Shown piece after piece: positions 41,702 to 48,813 of a stretch of DNA of 64,000 nt. Position 1 is the first letter of the stretch; the number at the start of each line of letters is the position of its first letter. Made by a program: the position numbers and the translations under genes. Source of the stretch: Coriobacteriaceae bacterium (lineage in GTDB: Bacteria; Actinomycetota; Coriobacteriia; Coriobacteriales; Coriobacteriaceae). Where the stretch lies: assembly GCA_902362275.1 (NCBI GenBank), contig CABIWB010000013.1, forward strand, positions 1 to 64,000, written 5' to 3'. Below the pieces are notes generated by a model. That model searched no databases. It saw nothing but the letters and a program-made list of their open reading frames with translations, and was not told where the DNA came from.

Positions 41702-42766
41702 ATGAACAACAGCCTCCGCGGTCGCGACTACATCAACATCCATGATCTCTCCTCCGAGGATTTCCGCTATCTCATCGATCTTGCCTGGAACCTTAAGGCT
41801 CAGAAGAAGTCTGGTGTCGACCAGCGCTACTTCCCCGGCAAAAACGTCCTCGCCAACTTTGAGTGGGGCTCGACCCGTACTCGTTGCGCATTCGAGACCT
41901 CCTGCACCGATTTGGGCATGGGCTTCACTTATCTGACCAACTCCCACATGGGTGACTGCGAGACCGTCAAGGACGCCATGCGCGTCTTTAACGGCATGTA
42001 TGATCTCATCGTTTATCGCGCACAGAAGGACGAGCAGTTCCTCTATGACGTCGCCGACCTGGTTGACATCCCGGTCATCAATGCCCTTACTCTCGGCGAT
42101 CACCCGACTCAGATGCTCGCTGACGCTCTTACGATGGAAGAGCAATGGGGCGGTTTGCGTACGAGCCGCGGCAAGAAGATGGCTTTCGTTGGCAACTGCG
42201 CCGGCGCCCCGGTGTGGTATGGCCGTCTGTGCGCTATGCTCGACATGGACTTCCTCGCCATCGGCCCCGACGACCTCCGTCATCAGATGTGCAAGGAAAT
42301 GATCGAAGAGGTGGAGGCCTGCTACGCCAAGTACGCTCCCAATAGGACCTTTACCATCACCTCTGACCTCGATGCCCTGGATGGCGTTGACGTTATCGTT
42401 ACCGAGGAGTGGCGCTACATCAACCCCGAGTGCGGCGAAGAGGTTCTGGATCCCGACGACTACAACTCCTGGCTGGGCGATGCCGAGTCTTTGTACCCCT
42501 ATCGCGTCACCAGCGAGCTGTGCAAGCGCACCAACAATCCCGACATCTTCTGCATGCATGAGCTTCCCTCTGTCCATAACGCAGATCACCGTGTCGGCAA
42601 AATGCTCCTCGACCAGTGCAAGAACGACCTCCATCGCGAAATCATCACCGAGGGCTTTGAGATTGCCGACGAGTGCTTTGAGGCCAACGCTTCGGTCATC
42701 TTCCGTGAGGCAGAGAACCGTCAGCACACCATCAAGGCCGTTATGTGTGCCCTTCTGGGTCTCTAG
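41702..42766 (+). CDS. Ornithine/putrescine carbamoyltransferase family enzyme with altered HCLP motif
   Basis: 354 residues from ATG 41702 (GAAAGGAA upstream). The carbamoyl-phosphate domain is standard: STRTR in FEWGSTRTRCAFE (about 58) and H-P-T-Q in LGDHPTQMLADAL (about 138). The second domain is unusual. The classic H-C-L-P is H-E-L-P (FCMHELPSVHNADH), and the ornithine-loop S-M-G is replaced by W-L-G in DPDDYNSWLGDAE. Between aguA and an MFS gene, the likely job is phosphorolysis of carbamoylputrescine to putrescine and carbamoyl phosphate; ornithine is less likely. Substrate assignment is inferred from context. Confidence 0.8.
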   Translation: MNNSLRGRDYINIHDLSSEDFRYLIDLAWNLKAQKKSGVDQRYFPGKNVLANFEWGSTRTRCAFETSCTDLGMGFTYLTNSHMGDCETVKDAMRVFNGMYDLIVYRAQKDEQFLYDVADLVDIPVINALTLGDHPTQMLADALTMEEQWGGLRTSRGKKMAFVGNCAGAPVWYGRLCAMLDMDFLAIGPDDLRHQMCKEMIEEVEACYAKYAPNRTFTITSDLDALDGVDVIVTEEWRYINPECGEEVLDPDDYNSWLGDAESLYPYRVTSELCKRTNNPDIFCMHELPSVHNADHRVGKMLLDQCKNDLHREIITEGFEIADECFEANASVIFREAENRQHTIKAVMCALLGL

Positions 42767-42777
42767 GAGCTGTATCA

Positions 42778-44043
42778 ATGGAAAATGCAAAGTTAAAGAG
42801 CAGCAAGGTTTACGCATGGGTTCTCGTAATCGCGCTCGGCCTTATGTCTGCCGGCACGACCGGATCCTATAGCGTCATCGCGGGCTCCTTCGTCGCACCC
42901 GTGTGCGAGGAATTCGGGTTTGACTATTCCATCTTCTCGTATTACTTCACCGCAACGCTCATTGGTCTTGCGGCAGCTCTTCCGTTTGTCGGAAAACTCA
43001 TTCCCAAGGTCGTTGGCAAGGTTTGGCTCCCCGTTGTCGAGCTTATTTTGCTTGCTGCCGGCGCAGGCATGGCCTTCTACACCGAAGTCTGGATGTTCAT
43101 CGCCGCTGGCGCCCTGATTGGCGTTTGCTTCGCCTTCACCACCGGCGTCGCCATGTCCGACGTTATTGACCAGTGGTTCAAAAAATCTGGTGGCCTGGCA
43201 ATCGGTCTCGCTTGGGCAGTGAACTCGATTTACATGCTCATCATGAGCCCCGTCATCACCTCTGTCATCGAGGCCGCTGGCTGGAGGACTGGCTATCTGG
43301 TGCTCGCTGGCGTCTCCGCCGTGCTCATTCTCCCCGCTTCCGTCCTGATTATTCGCTATAAGCCTCAGGACAAGGGCATGCTGCCCTATGGCTACGTCGA
43401 GGGCGAGACGGTCACCGAGACCGAGGAGACGACCGAGGATAGCACGCGTGGCGTTAGCTATGCGCGCGCCATTAAGTCGCCTGCCTTCTTCTTCTGCATC
43501 GGCTTCCTCTGTCTCGTTCAGCTCACTTGCTGCATGAACCAGCTCTTCCCGACGTATGCTTCCGAGGTTGGTTTTAGCCCCATGGTGGGCGGCTTCATGG
43601 TATCCGCTGCATCGCTCTTCGATCTGTTCCTCAATCCGATCGTCGGCACCACTTGCGATAGGTTCGGCAGCACGAAGGCCATTCTGGGCTGGCTCGCTGT
43701 CTCCATCCTCTCCTTTGTCATGCTCATGATGAGCAGCGGCAACTCGACGCTCAGCATCCTCGCAGCAGGCGTGAACGACGTAATGTACGTCATCGCTGGC
43801 ACTGCCCTGACCGTTTTGGTTATGGATGTCTTTGGCTCCCGCGATTTCGGTCGCATCTTCGCGCTGATCTGCTCCGTGGGCTATATCGTCGGCGCCTTTG
43901 GCATGCCCGTTATGATGAAGGTCTATGAGCTTGTCGGCTCCTTCCAGGGCGTCTTCATCTTCTGCATCGCATGCAACGTTATTATCGGCCTGTTCTTGCT
44001 GCTGGCAAAAAAGACTGGTAAGAACCTCTCCTGGGACGAATAG
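42778..44043 (+). CDS. MFS transporter of the agmatine operon
   Basis: 421 residues from ATG 42778, with AGGAG upstream and 11 bp after the carbamoyltransferase stop. Twelve hydrophobic segments surround a Glu/Thr-rich central loop (GETVTETEETTEDS). It is a clear paralogue of the protein at 38119, sharing GLMSAGTTGSYSVIAGSFVA, YTEVWMF and QLTCCMNQLFPTYASEVGF. In known agmatine deiminase systems an APC-type agmatine/putrescine antiporter occupies this position; an MFS protein here is unusual. Exchange or uptake of agmatine is the simplest inference. Confidence 0.85.
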   Translation: MENAKLKSSKVYAWVLVIALGLMSAGTTGSYSVIAGSFVAPVCEEFGFDYSIFSYYFTATLIGLAAALPFVGKLIPKVVGKVWLPVVELILLAAGAGMAFYTEVWMFIAAGALIGVCFAFTTGVAMSDVIDQWFKKSGGLAIGLAWAVNSIYMLIMSPVITSVIEAAGWRTGYLVLAGVSAVLILPASVLIIRYKPQDKGMLPYGYVEGETVTETEETTEDSTRGVSYARAIKSPAFFFCIGFLCLVQLTCCMNQLFPTYASEVGFSPMVGGFMVSAASLFDLFLNPIVGTTCDRFGSTKAILGWLAVSILSFVMLMMSSGNSTLSILAAGVNDVMYVIAGTALTVLVMDVFGSRDFGRIFALICSVGYIVGAFGMPVMMKVYELVGSFQGVFIFCIACNVIIGLFLLLAKKTGKNLSWDE

Positions 44044-44127
44044 TTCGATTCGTCTTAGACATACGCTGTAGGGCTTAACCTGCAGCCGCTTTGGGGCATC
44101 GACTAACATCGGTGCCCTTTTTCATCG

Positions 44128-44160
44128 AATGTGACAAAGGAGCAGCCACTTTGTCACATT
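44128..44160. repeat. TGTGACAAAG palindrome, copy 2
   Basis: AATGTGACAAAG and CTTTGTCACATT are perfect 12-bp arms around a 9-base centre; the arms and the following GAG match copy 1. Confidence 0.75.
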
Positions 44161-44175
44161 GAGTGGCATGTAAAT

Positions 44176-44358
44176 CGAGGTCTAATACTTTTCCGAGAAG
44201 TGAACGGCCATACTTGGACCTCCGAAGCATCGACATTTTTAGACGTCAAACCCGCAGGATTTGGCTGGCAAAACCGCAGGAAATTGCATCTCGAAAGTGC
44301 CGATGCTTCGGGGGCCCGTTTTCACTCGTTCACTTCTCGGGAAAAGTATTAAACCTCG
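44176..44358. mobile_element. MITE-like element with about 31-bp terminal inverted repeats
   Basis: The left end (44176-44206, starting CGAGGTCTAATACTTTTC) and right end (44327-44358, closing AAAGTATTAAACCTCG) are inverted repeats with one bulge and one mismatch. Inner arms CCGAAGCATCG and CGATGCTTCGG extend the pairing. It encodes no protein, so it would need an enzyme supplied in trans. Confidence 0.6.
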
Positions 44359-44440
44359 TTGTATGGGGTGCGGCTGGAGGGTGGTCATCGTTCAGTAGCT
44401 ACCTCTTCCTTGTGAATCGCCTGAAGCGCAAGGCATAATG

Positions 44441-44473
44441 CATGTGACAAAGGGACGGCCCCTTTGTTGTGTT
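44441..44473. repeat. TGTGACAAAG palindrome, copy 3 (imperfect)
   Basis: CATGTGACAAAGGGACGG matches copy 1, but the right arm ends CCCCTTTGTTGTGTTG, breaking two pairs. It lies 19 bp before the dihydrouridine synthase start. Confidence 0.65.
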
Positions 44474-44491
44474 GATATGAGAGAAGAGTAG

Positions 44492-45445
44492 ATGATCCTT
44501 TCGCTGGCCCCTATGGAGGGGATTACCGGGCATGTGTTCCGTCGCGTGCATGCGGAGTGCTTCGGTGCGCTCGATTGCTATTACACGCCGTTTTTGCCGC
44601 CGCCGCGGGTGGGAAACCGCTTTGGCGGCAAGGCGTTTAAGGAGATCGATCCTGCCAATAACCAGGGGCTCAACGTGGTGCCTCAGCTGATGTCCAAGAA
44701 CGCGGACGAGTTTGTGTGGGCGGCACAGGTGCTCGCCGACATGGGCTACCGCGAGGTCAATCTCAACCTGGGTTGCCCTTCGGGAACGGTTGTCGCCAAG
44801 GGCAAGGGCTCGGGTTTCTTGCGCAATCTCGACGAGCTCGAGGCGTTCTTAAGCGATGTGTGCGAGCGGTCGCCGTTGCCGGTGTCGGTAAAGACCAGGC
44901 TGGGGCTGGAGAATGACGACGAATACGAGCGCGTGCTCGATCTGTATTGCCGCATGCCGTTGGCAGAGCTGATCGTGCATCCGCGCGTACAGAAGGACCG
45001 CTATACGGGCTCGCCGCGCAAAGAGTTTTATGGCGAGACGCTGGAGCGTGCGCCGTTCCCCGTGGCCTATAACGGTGACATTTTTGATCTTGAGGATATG
45101 GACGCGCTGGTGGAGGCCTATCCCGGCACGCGCCATGTGATGTTGGGGCGTGGCCTGCTCGCGAACCCCGCTCTGGCTCGCATGGTCAAGGGCGGCCCTG
45201 CTGCAACGGCTGCTGAGCTGCAGCGCTTCCACGACACGCTGTTTGCGGCATATGCAGAAGAGATTGGCGGCAATGCGGTCTTCCGCATGAAGGAGTGGTG
45301 GTTCTACGCCAAGTGCGCTTTCGCTGATCCCGCTACCGTCCACAAGATCGTACGCAAGACCAAAAAGGTCGACGAATACCGCGCTGCCGTCGAGCGCGTC
45401 TTTCGTGAACAGCCGCTTGCACCCACAGCTCGCTTCCACGGCTAA
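44492..45445 (+). CDS. dus: tRNA-dihydrouridine synthase
   Basis: 317 residues from ATG 44492. A TIM-barrel flavoprotein of the Dus family: LSLAPMEGITGHVFRRV at the N-terminus binds FMN. NLGCPSGTVVAKGKGSG (about 89-105) carries the catalytic Cys. PVSVKTRLGLEN, LIVHPRVQKDRYTGSPRKEF and VAYNGDIFD complete the FMN and substrate pocket, with GRGLLANP phosphate binding near 225. It reduces uridines in tRNA with NADPH. The shortened C-terminal helical domain is typical of the DusA/C-like group. The ribosome site is weak. Confidence 0.88.
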   Translation: MILSLAPMEGITGHVFRRVHAECFGALDCYYTPFLPPPRVGNRFGGKAFKEIDPANNQGLNVVPQLMSKNADEFVWAAQVLADMGYREVNLNLGCPSGTVVAKGKGSGFLRNLDELEAFLSDVCERSPLPVSVKTRLGLENDDEYERVLDLYCRMPLAELIVHPRVQKDRYTGSPRKEFYGETLERAPFPVAYNGDIFDLEDMDALVEAYPGTRHVMLGRGLLANPALARMVKGGPAATAAELQRFHDTLFAAYAEEIGGNAVFRMKEWWFYAKCAFADPATVHKIVRKTKKVDEYRAAVERVFREQPLAPTARFHG

Positions 45446-45446
45446 C

Positions 45447-45502
45447 TAGTCATCGGGGGCGTTCTTTAACGACTGGTCATTTAAGGACGTCCCCAACGAC
45501 TA
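45447..45502. repeat. Imperfect inverted repeat after dus
   Basis: About 21-bp arms (AGTCATCGGGGGCGTTC... and ...GGACGTCCCCAACGACT) pair at roughly 17 positions. A degenerate relative appears near 46165-46218. It may serve as terminator. Confidence 0.5.
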
Positions 45503-45510
45503 TGTAGCAA

Positions 45511-45575
45511 AAACATGTACACTAGCATCCAAAGATGTCGAAAAATGTCGACTTTGGATGCTGGTGTACATGTTT
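45511..45575. repeat. Long hairpin repeat, copy 1
   Basis: 24-bp arms (45511-45534 and 45552-45575) with one wobble position enclose a 17-base loop made of a direct repeat of ATGTCGA. A second copy lies at 46596-46650 with an identical loop and compensating arm changes. It directly precedes the antitoxin gene's end. Confidence 0.8.
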
Positions 45576-45596
45576 GGGTCCGACGGGGGAGCGGGC

Positions 45597-45863
45597 CTAG
45601 GCAATCAGTGCATCAAGTGTAATGAGCTCTCTGAGCCGCTCCGTGCGTGTTTGCCCATGGCGTTTGGCTTTTTCGTCAAACGCCTCAAGAATCGATTCGC
45701 CCACACGTGCTGATATAACGACGCTCGGCTCATCGGAGATTGGTGGCCTTCCCAACTTGATGGTGCGACCTTTCGGCCACTCATCTTTTTCGTAGGCTTC
45801 CGCGGCTTTCTTCAACTCTCCGGGAGCAAACCCCATCATCTTTTCGAGCTGCTTAGCATCCAT
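45597..45863 (-). CDS. Orphan antitoxin-like DNA-binding protein
   Basis: 88 residues from ATG 45863, with AGGAGG five bases upstream; a longer frame to 45938 passes through the promoter. The C-terminal half (PSVVISARVGESILEAFDEK then QTRTERLRELITLDAL) is a ribbon-helix-helix-type strand-helix-helix. KGRTIKLGRPPISDEP precedes it. This is the arrangement of CopG/BrnA-like antitoxins that neutralise an mRNase toxin and repress their operon. No toxin frame is found on either side, so it is an orphan. A 28-bp palindrome 51 bp upstream is its likely operator. Confidence 0.7.
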   Translation of the reverse strand: MDAKQLEKMMGFAPGELKKAAEAYEKDEWPKGRTIKLGRPPISDEPSVVISARVGESILEAFDEKAKRHGQTRTERLRELITLDALIA

Positions 45864-45913
45864 GGCGCCTCCTATCGATCGACATAATGTCGAGCGCCGG
45901 TTCTCGGATTCTC

Positions 45914-45941
45914 TTTTTGTATACAATTTTGTAGACAAAAA
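45914..45941. promoter_or_regulatory. Palindromic operator/promoter of the antitoxin gene
   Basis: Arms TTTTTGTATACAA and TTGTAGACAAAAA (13 bp, one mismatch) around two T residues form a 28-bp near-palindrome in the antitoxin promoter region. Autoregulation is expected for this protein type. Confidence 0.6.
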
Positions 45942-46139
45942 TACAAGCAGTTCATCGGGCTAATTAGCTTGTTTTGACCCGCCTGTTCGATAGGAAATGA
46001 GCATTGACGGCTTCGATACTCCTTTGCTTTTCAGCTTGGAATTTGGATGCTCATTGAACTTCCGGAGGGGAGCCCTTTATTAAGCTATCGAGATTCTGGG
46101 CAGGAGCTCTCACTGGTCTTCGGTAATGGGGCCAGCTTA

Positions 46140-46164
46140 ATTCGCGACACAGTGTGTCGCGAAT
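46140..46164. repeat. Perfect 25-bp palindrome
   Basis: ATTCGCGACACA and TGTGTCGCGAAT are exact complements around one G. There is no adjacent gene start and no T-run; role unknown. Confidence 0.65.
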
Positions 46165-46256
46165 GGGAGTAGTCGTTAGGTGTCCTTCAATGGCTACTCA
46201 TATAAGAACGTCCAAGTGTCGGATTTTGTCATTTAGTGTCGTTCTCAGCGACTATT

Positions 46257-46506
46257 CTGGAGGGTCGTGGTCAAAAAAGGGCAAATATGAGTACTGTTGC
46301 CATTATGGTTGCATTTATTTTGCTATAAATTGTAGCTCCTGATGAGATTTGTTCCCATTAAGAGCTACTTTTATTGAACATATGAGGAGAAATAACGTCG
46401 TCTGCGGACGAATGGAACGTTGAATAGTTCCTGAAGTGATCAAAATCGCTGCTACTAAACAGGTAGCAGTACTCATATTTGCCCTTTTTTGACCACAGCC
46501 CTCTCG
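46257..46506. mobile_element. MITE-like element with 30-bp perfect inverted ends
   Basis: 46267-46296 and 46467-46496 are perfect 30-bp inverted repeats (starting GTGGTCAAAAAAGGGCAAAT). GAGGG lies outside both ends, making terminal repeats of about 37 bp. The 170-bp AT-rich interior holds a GTAGCTC/GAGCTAC hairpin but no gene. Confidence 0.65.
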
Positions 46507-46595
46507 GAAACCTTTCCAGAGGCGTCAAACAGCCATAATCCAAAGGTCGCCTCAAACAATTAGCCGGCTAAGAGCCTCCGTGACTACCCAAAAGC

Positions 46596-46650
46596 TGTAC
46601 GCCAGCATCCAAAGATGTCGAAAAATGTCGACTTTGGATGCTGGCGTACA
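46596..46650. repeat. Long hairpin repeat, copy 2
   Basis: Perfect 19-bp arms (TGTACGCCAGCATCCAAAG and its complement) enclose the same ATGTCGA-repeat loop as copy 1. TGTTTGGGTC follows both copies. The arms differ from copy 1 by paired changes that keep the stem. Confidence 0.8.
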
Positions 46651-46697
46651 TGTTTGGGTCGTATGGGTTGGGGCCCTGGACGGACAGAGCGTGCGTA

Positions 46698-46943
46698 CTA
46701 GAGCAGGTTTTCCTGCACCCACGCGATGATGTCGCTCGATTCGTAGAGTGGTTTGCCATCGATGAACAGGCAGGGAACCTGGCGTTTTCCGCCGACGGCG
46801 ATGAGTGTCTGTTCGGCATCGGAATCGGTCGAGATATTGCGCTCGGGAATGGTCACGCCGTTATCGGCCAAAAAGTGCTTGACCTTTAAGCAATACGGGC
46901 AGCCGGTCATAACGTACAGCGCGAGCTCGTGATTAGTAGTCAT
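46698..46943 (-). CDS. Glutaredoxin-family protein
   Basis: 81 residues from ATG 46943 (TGGAGA upstream). A thioredoxin fold: LALYVMTGCPYCLKVKHFLA with the C-P-Y-C active site at about 15-18, the cis-Pro loop KRQVPCLFIDG, and the glutathione/thiol-binding YESSDIIAWV. It exchanges thiols and disulfides in the cytoplasm using glutathione or a substitute thiol. It is near the XRE-TipAS gene on the same strand (51 bp gap) and could be co-transcribed with it. Confidence 0.88.
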   Translation of the reverse strand: MTTNHELALYVMTGCPYCLKVKHFLADNGVTIPERNISTDSDAEQTLIAVGGKRQVPCLFIDGKPLYESSDIIAWVQENLL

Positions 46944-46994
46944 AGGTCTCCAATCGGTTGAGGTTTCGATTGAAATACCCAAAGCCGCCGCGGT

Positions 46995-47822
46995 CTATGC
47001 ACGCGCCAAAGACGACTCGATGGCCTGGACCAGAAACGCCGTAGCTCCGGTGCCGCAGGGCTTGTCGTAGTAGTCGATAAAGCGCTGGTCGGCAAGATGG
47101 CCGTGGGCGAGGCCCAGGTACGCTTCGTTCTGGGGTTCGCGTCCCCAGTTGAGACCAATCCAACGACGATGCATCGCGACAAGCTTGCGAGCCTCGCTTC
47201 CATTCGCATCGCCATCGCCCATGGCAATCGAGAGTTGGCCCAGAATAGCGCGTTCAAGTTCCTTCATGTCGTTCCATGTCTCGGGGTCCATGTCCAGCAG
47301 TGCTTCGTTTGCTGCGTCGATCGCCTCGTCGCCGTAGCGCTTCCGGGCTTCGTCGCCGTAGCGCTCCTCGTTTTCCTGCACGGTGCGCCAGCGCTCCAGT
47401 TGCGGCAGGACGGCGCCCATGAGCGAGACGGCTTCGTCGAGCGACATGTCGGTGTTTTGCGCCAGCCGTGGGGCACAGTCCTCGATCATCGCCTCCATCG
47501 TGGTCTCGTAGGTGTACTTGCCGTGGTCGTAGCACCACTTGCAGTAATGGTCGGTCGCGGTGCCCGCAGCATCGGTGCCGCAGTCGTCGGGCGTGAGTAT
47601 CATGCCGCAGCTCTGGCAATAGTGCTCAGGCATTTCGAGCAGGTGGGACAGCGGTTCTCCGGTTACGGCGGCGATGAGCTTCATCATGTCGATGCCCGGT
47701 GTGACCTCGCCACGCTCCCAACGGCTGACGGCTTGGCGTGTGACGAAGAGCTTGGCGGCGAGCTGCTCCTGGGTAAGGTGATGGGCGCGACGGACGGCGA
47801 TGAGCTTTTCTGCAAAGGCCAT
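46995..47822 (-). CDS. XRE regulator with zinc-ribbon and TipAS-like ligand domain
   Basis: 275 residues from ATG 47822, with AGAAAGGAG upstream. Residues 1-65 are an XRE helix-turn-helix (IAVRRAHHLTQEQLAAKLFV, TRQAVSRWERGE). Residues 66-105 form a zinc-ribbon-like segment (YCQSCGMIL, then YCKWCYDHGKYTYE) of the type seen before YoeB/TipAS fusions. The rest is a helical TipAS-like domain (YGDEARKRYGDEAIDAANEA, and later WIGLNWGREPQNEAYLGLAH), which in TipA binds thiopeptide antibiotics. A regulator responding to a bulky ligand, perhaps a drug, is suggested. Its target may include the glutaredoxin gene downstream. Confidence 0.75.
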   Translation of the reverse strand: MAFAEKLIAVRRAHHLTQEQLAAKLFVTRQAVSRWERGEVTPGIDMMKLIAAVTGEPLSHLLEMPEHYCQSCGMILTPDDCGTDAAGTATDHYCKWCYDHGKYTYETTMEAMIEDCAPRLAQNTDMSLDEAVSLMGAVLPQLERWRTVQENEERYGDEARKRYGDEAIDAANEALLDMDPETWNDMKELERAILGQLSIAMGDGDANGSEARKLVAMHRRWIGLNWGREPQNEAYLGLAHGHLADQRFIDYYDKPCGTGATAFLVQAIESSLARA

Positions 47823-47950
47823 AGCGGCTCCTTTCTGCTGGTTGATGGCTTAAGCATACGCGGCAGCAGGTGCCCTTCCAAGCAACCGTTGGTTGCACGA
47901 CGGAGGACCGCGGCGAAGAATTGCGCGCAACGCCCCACGCCTCCATGCCG

Positions 47951-47956
47951 TACAAT
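47951..47956 (+). promoter_or_regulatory. -10 box very close to the trmO start (possible leaderless mRNA)
   Basis: TACAAT ends seven bases before ATG 47964, and no ribosome-binding sequence precedes that ATG. Transcription starting about seven bases after the -10 would begin at or next to the start codon. Confidence 0.45.
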
Positions 47957-47963
47957 GACCGGC

Positions 47964-48701
47964 ATGGAACCTATCGCACACATACATACCGACCTGCCGC
48001 AGAAGTTCGGTATTCCGCGCAACAGCTTTTTGGCGCCTCATCTGCAGGGACGCATCGTCTTTGAGCCGGAATTTGCCTCCAACGCAGCGGTTGAGGGCCT
48101 GGACTCCTTCTCTCACCTATGGCTGCTGTGGCGCTTCGAAAACGGAACGCCCGGCGGCACGGCTCAGGACATAGCTGCCGATGCCAAGACGCAGGACAGG
48201 TCCGGCACCAATGCCAAGTGGTCGAAAACTGTGCGCCCGCCGCGTCTGGGCGGAGCCGAGCGCGTGGGCGTCTTTGCCACGCGCAGCCCGTTTCGCCCCA
48301 ATCCTATCGGACTTACCTGCGTAAGGCTCGATCACGTTGAGCTCACCGACGATGGCCCCATCATCCATGTGCTGGGGGCCGATCTGCGCGACGGCACGCC
48401 CATCTACGACATTAAGCCCTACATTCCGTTTGCGGACTGTCACCCGGATGCGACCGGCGGCTGGATTGAGGATGCTCCGTGGCAAGAGCTCGATGTTGAG
48501 TTTCCGCAAGCGCTACAGGATATGGTCCCGCCCGCAAAGCTCCCCGGCTTGGTCGAAGTCCTTCGCCAAGACCCACGCCGCGCAGGCAGCAAGCACGAGC
48601 CAAACCGCATTTACCACTTGGCTTACGCCGGGCTCGACATATCGTTTACGGTCGATGAAACCCAGCTAACCGTAGTCGCCGTCAACGACGCGCGAGACTA
48701 A
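47964..48701 (+). CDS. trmO: tRNA (t6A37) N6-methyltransferase TrmO
   Basis: 245 residues from ATG 47964; ATG 47955 is in frame but overlaps the -10 box. The TsaA/TrmO beta-barrel is clear: PIAHIHTDLPQKFGIPRN, FEPEF, LDSFSHLWLLWRFEN, and the SAM-binding GVFATRSPFRPNPIGLTCVR (about 106-125). The C-terminal domain has ADLRDGTPIYDIKPYIPFAD. It methylates N6-threonylcarbamoyladenosine at position 37 of tRNAs, tuning decoding. It stands alone, divergent from the XRE-TipAS gene. Confidence 0.9.
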   Translation: MEPIAHIHTDLPQKFGIPRNSFLAPHLQGRIVFEPEFASNAAVEGLDSFSHLWLLWRFENGTPGGTAQDIAADAKTQDRSGTNAKWSKTVRPPRLGGAERVGVFATRSPFRPNPIGLTCVRLDHVELTDDGPIIHVLGADLRDGTPIYDIKPYIPFADCHPDATGGWIEDAPWQELDVEFPQALQDMVPPAKLPGLVEVLRQDPRRAGSKHEPNRIYHLAYAGLDISFTVDETQLTVVAVNDARD

Positions 48702-48813
48702 CCAGCCATTCGCCCGCACCCGTCAAATTAAGCGCCAAACCCCATGCCAAAACCGCCCACGCTGGTGGACAATAACGCCTATCGAAACAGTCTACTTTGC
48801 ACGGGAGCTCAGC

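Larger units (their letters stand above)
44044..44491. other. Repeat-rich intergenic region
   Basis: 448 bp without a gene. It contains two copies of the TGTGACAAAG palindrome (44128-44160 and 44441-44473) flanking a 183-bp MITE-like element (44176-44358). Confidence 0.6.
45864..46697. other. Gene-free, AT-richer stretch with several inverted repeats
   Basis: About 830 bp hold the antitoxin operator, a 25-bp palindrome, a 240-bp inverted-repeat element and hairpin copy 2. Short frames spanning the element encode the same W-S-K-K-G-K-Y-E-Y-C peptide from both ends, which is a consequence of the repeat, not a gene. Confidence 0.6.

Noticed and set aside
42793-44109. A 438-codon minus-strand frame opposite the second MFS gene
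   Set aside because: It is antisense to a clear 12-helix transporter and has the His/Asp/Glu-rich composition of mirrored hydrophobic codons.
46154-46555. Two short frames encoding W-S-K-K-G-K-Y-E-Y-C
   Set aside because: They exist because the 30-bp inverted ends happen to be open on both strands; neither has a ribosome site or further protein-like sequence.
45511-46650. The paired hairpins as ends of one composite transposon
   Set aside because: They are in the same orientation class (each is self-complementary), enclose only repeats and an antitoxin, and show no transposase or target duplication.
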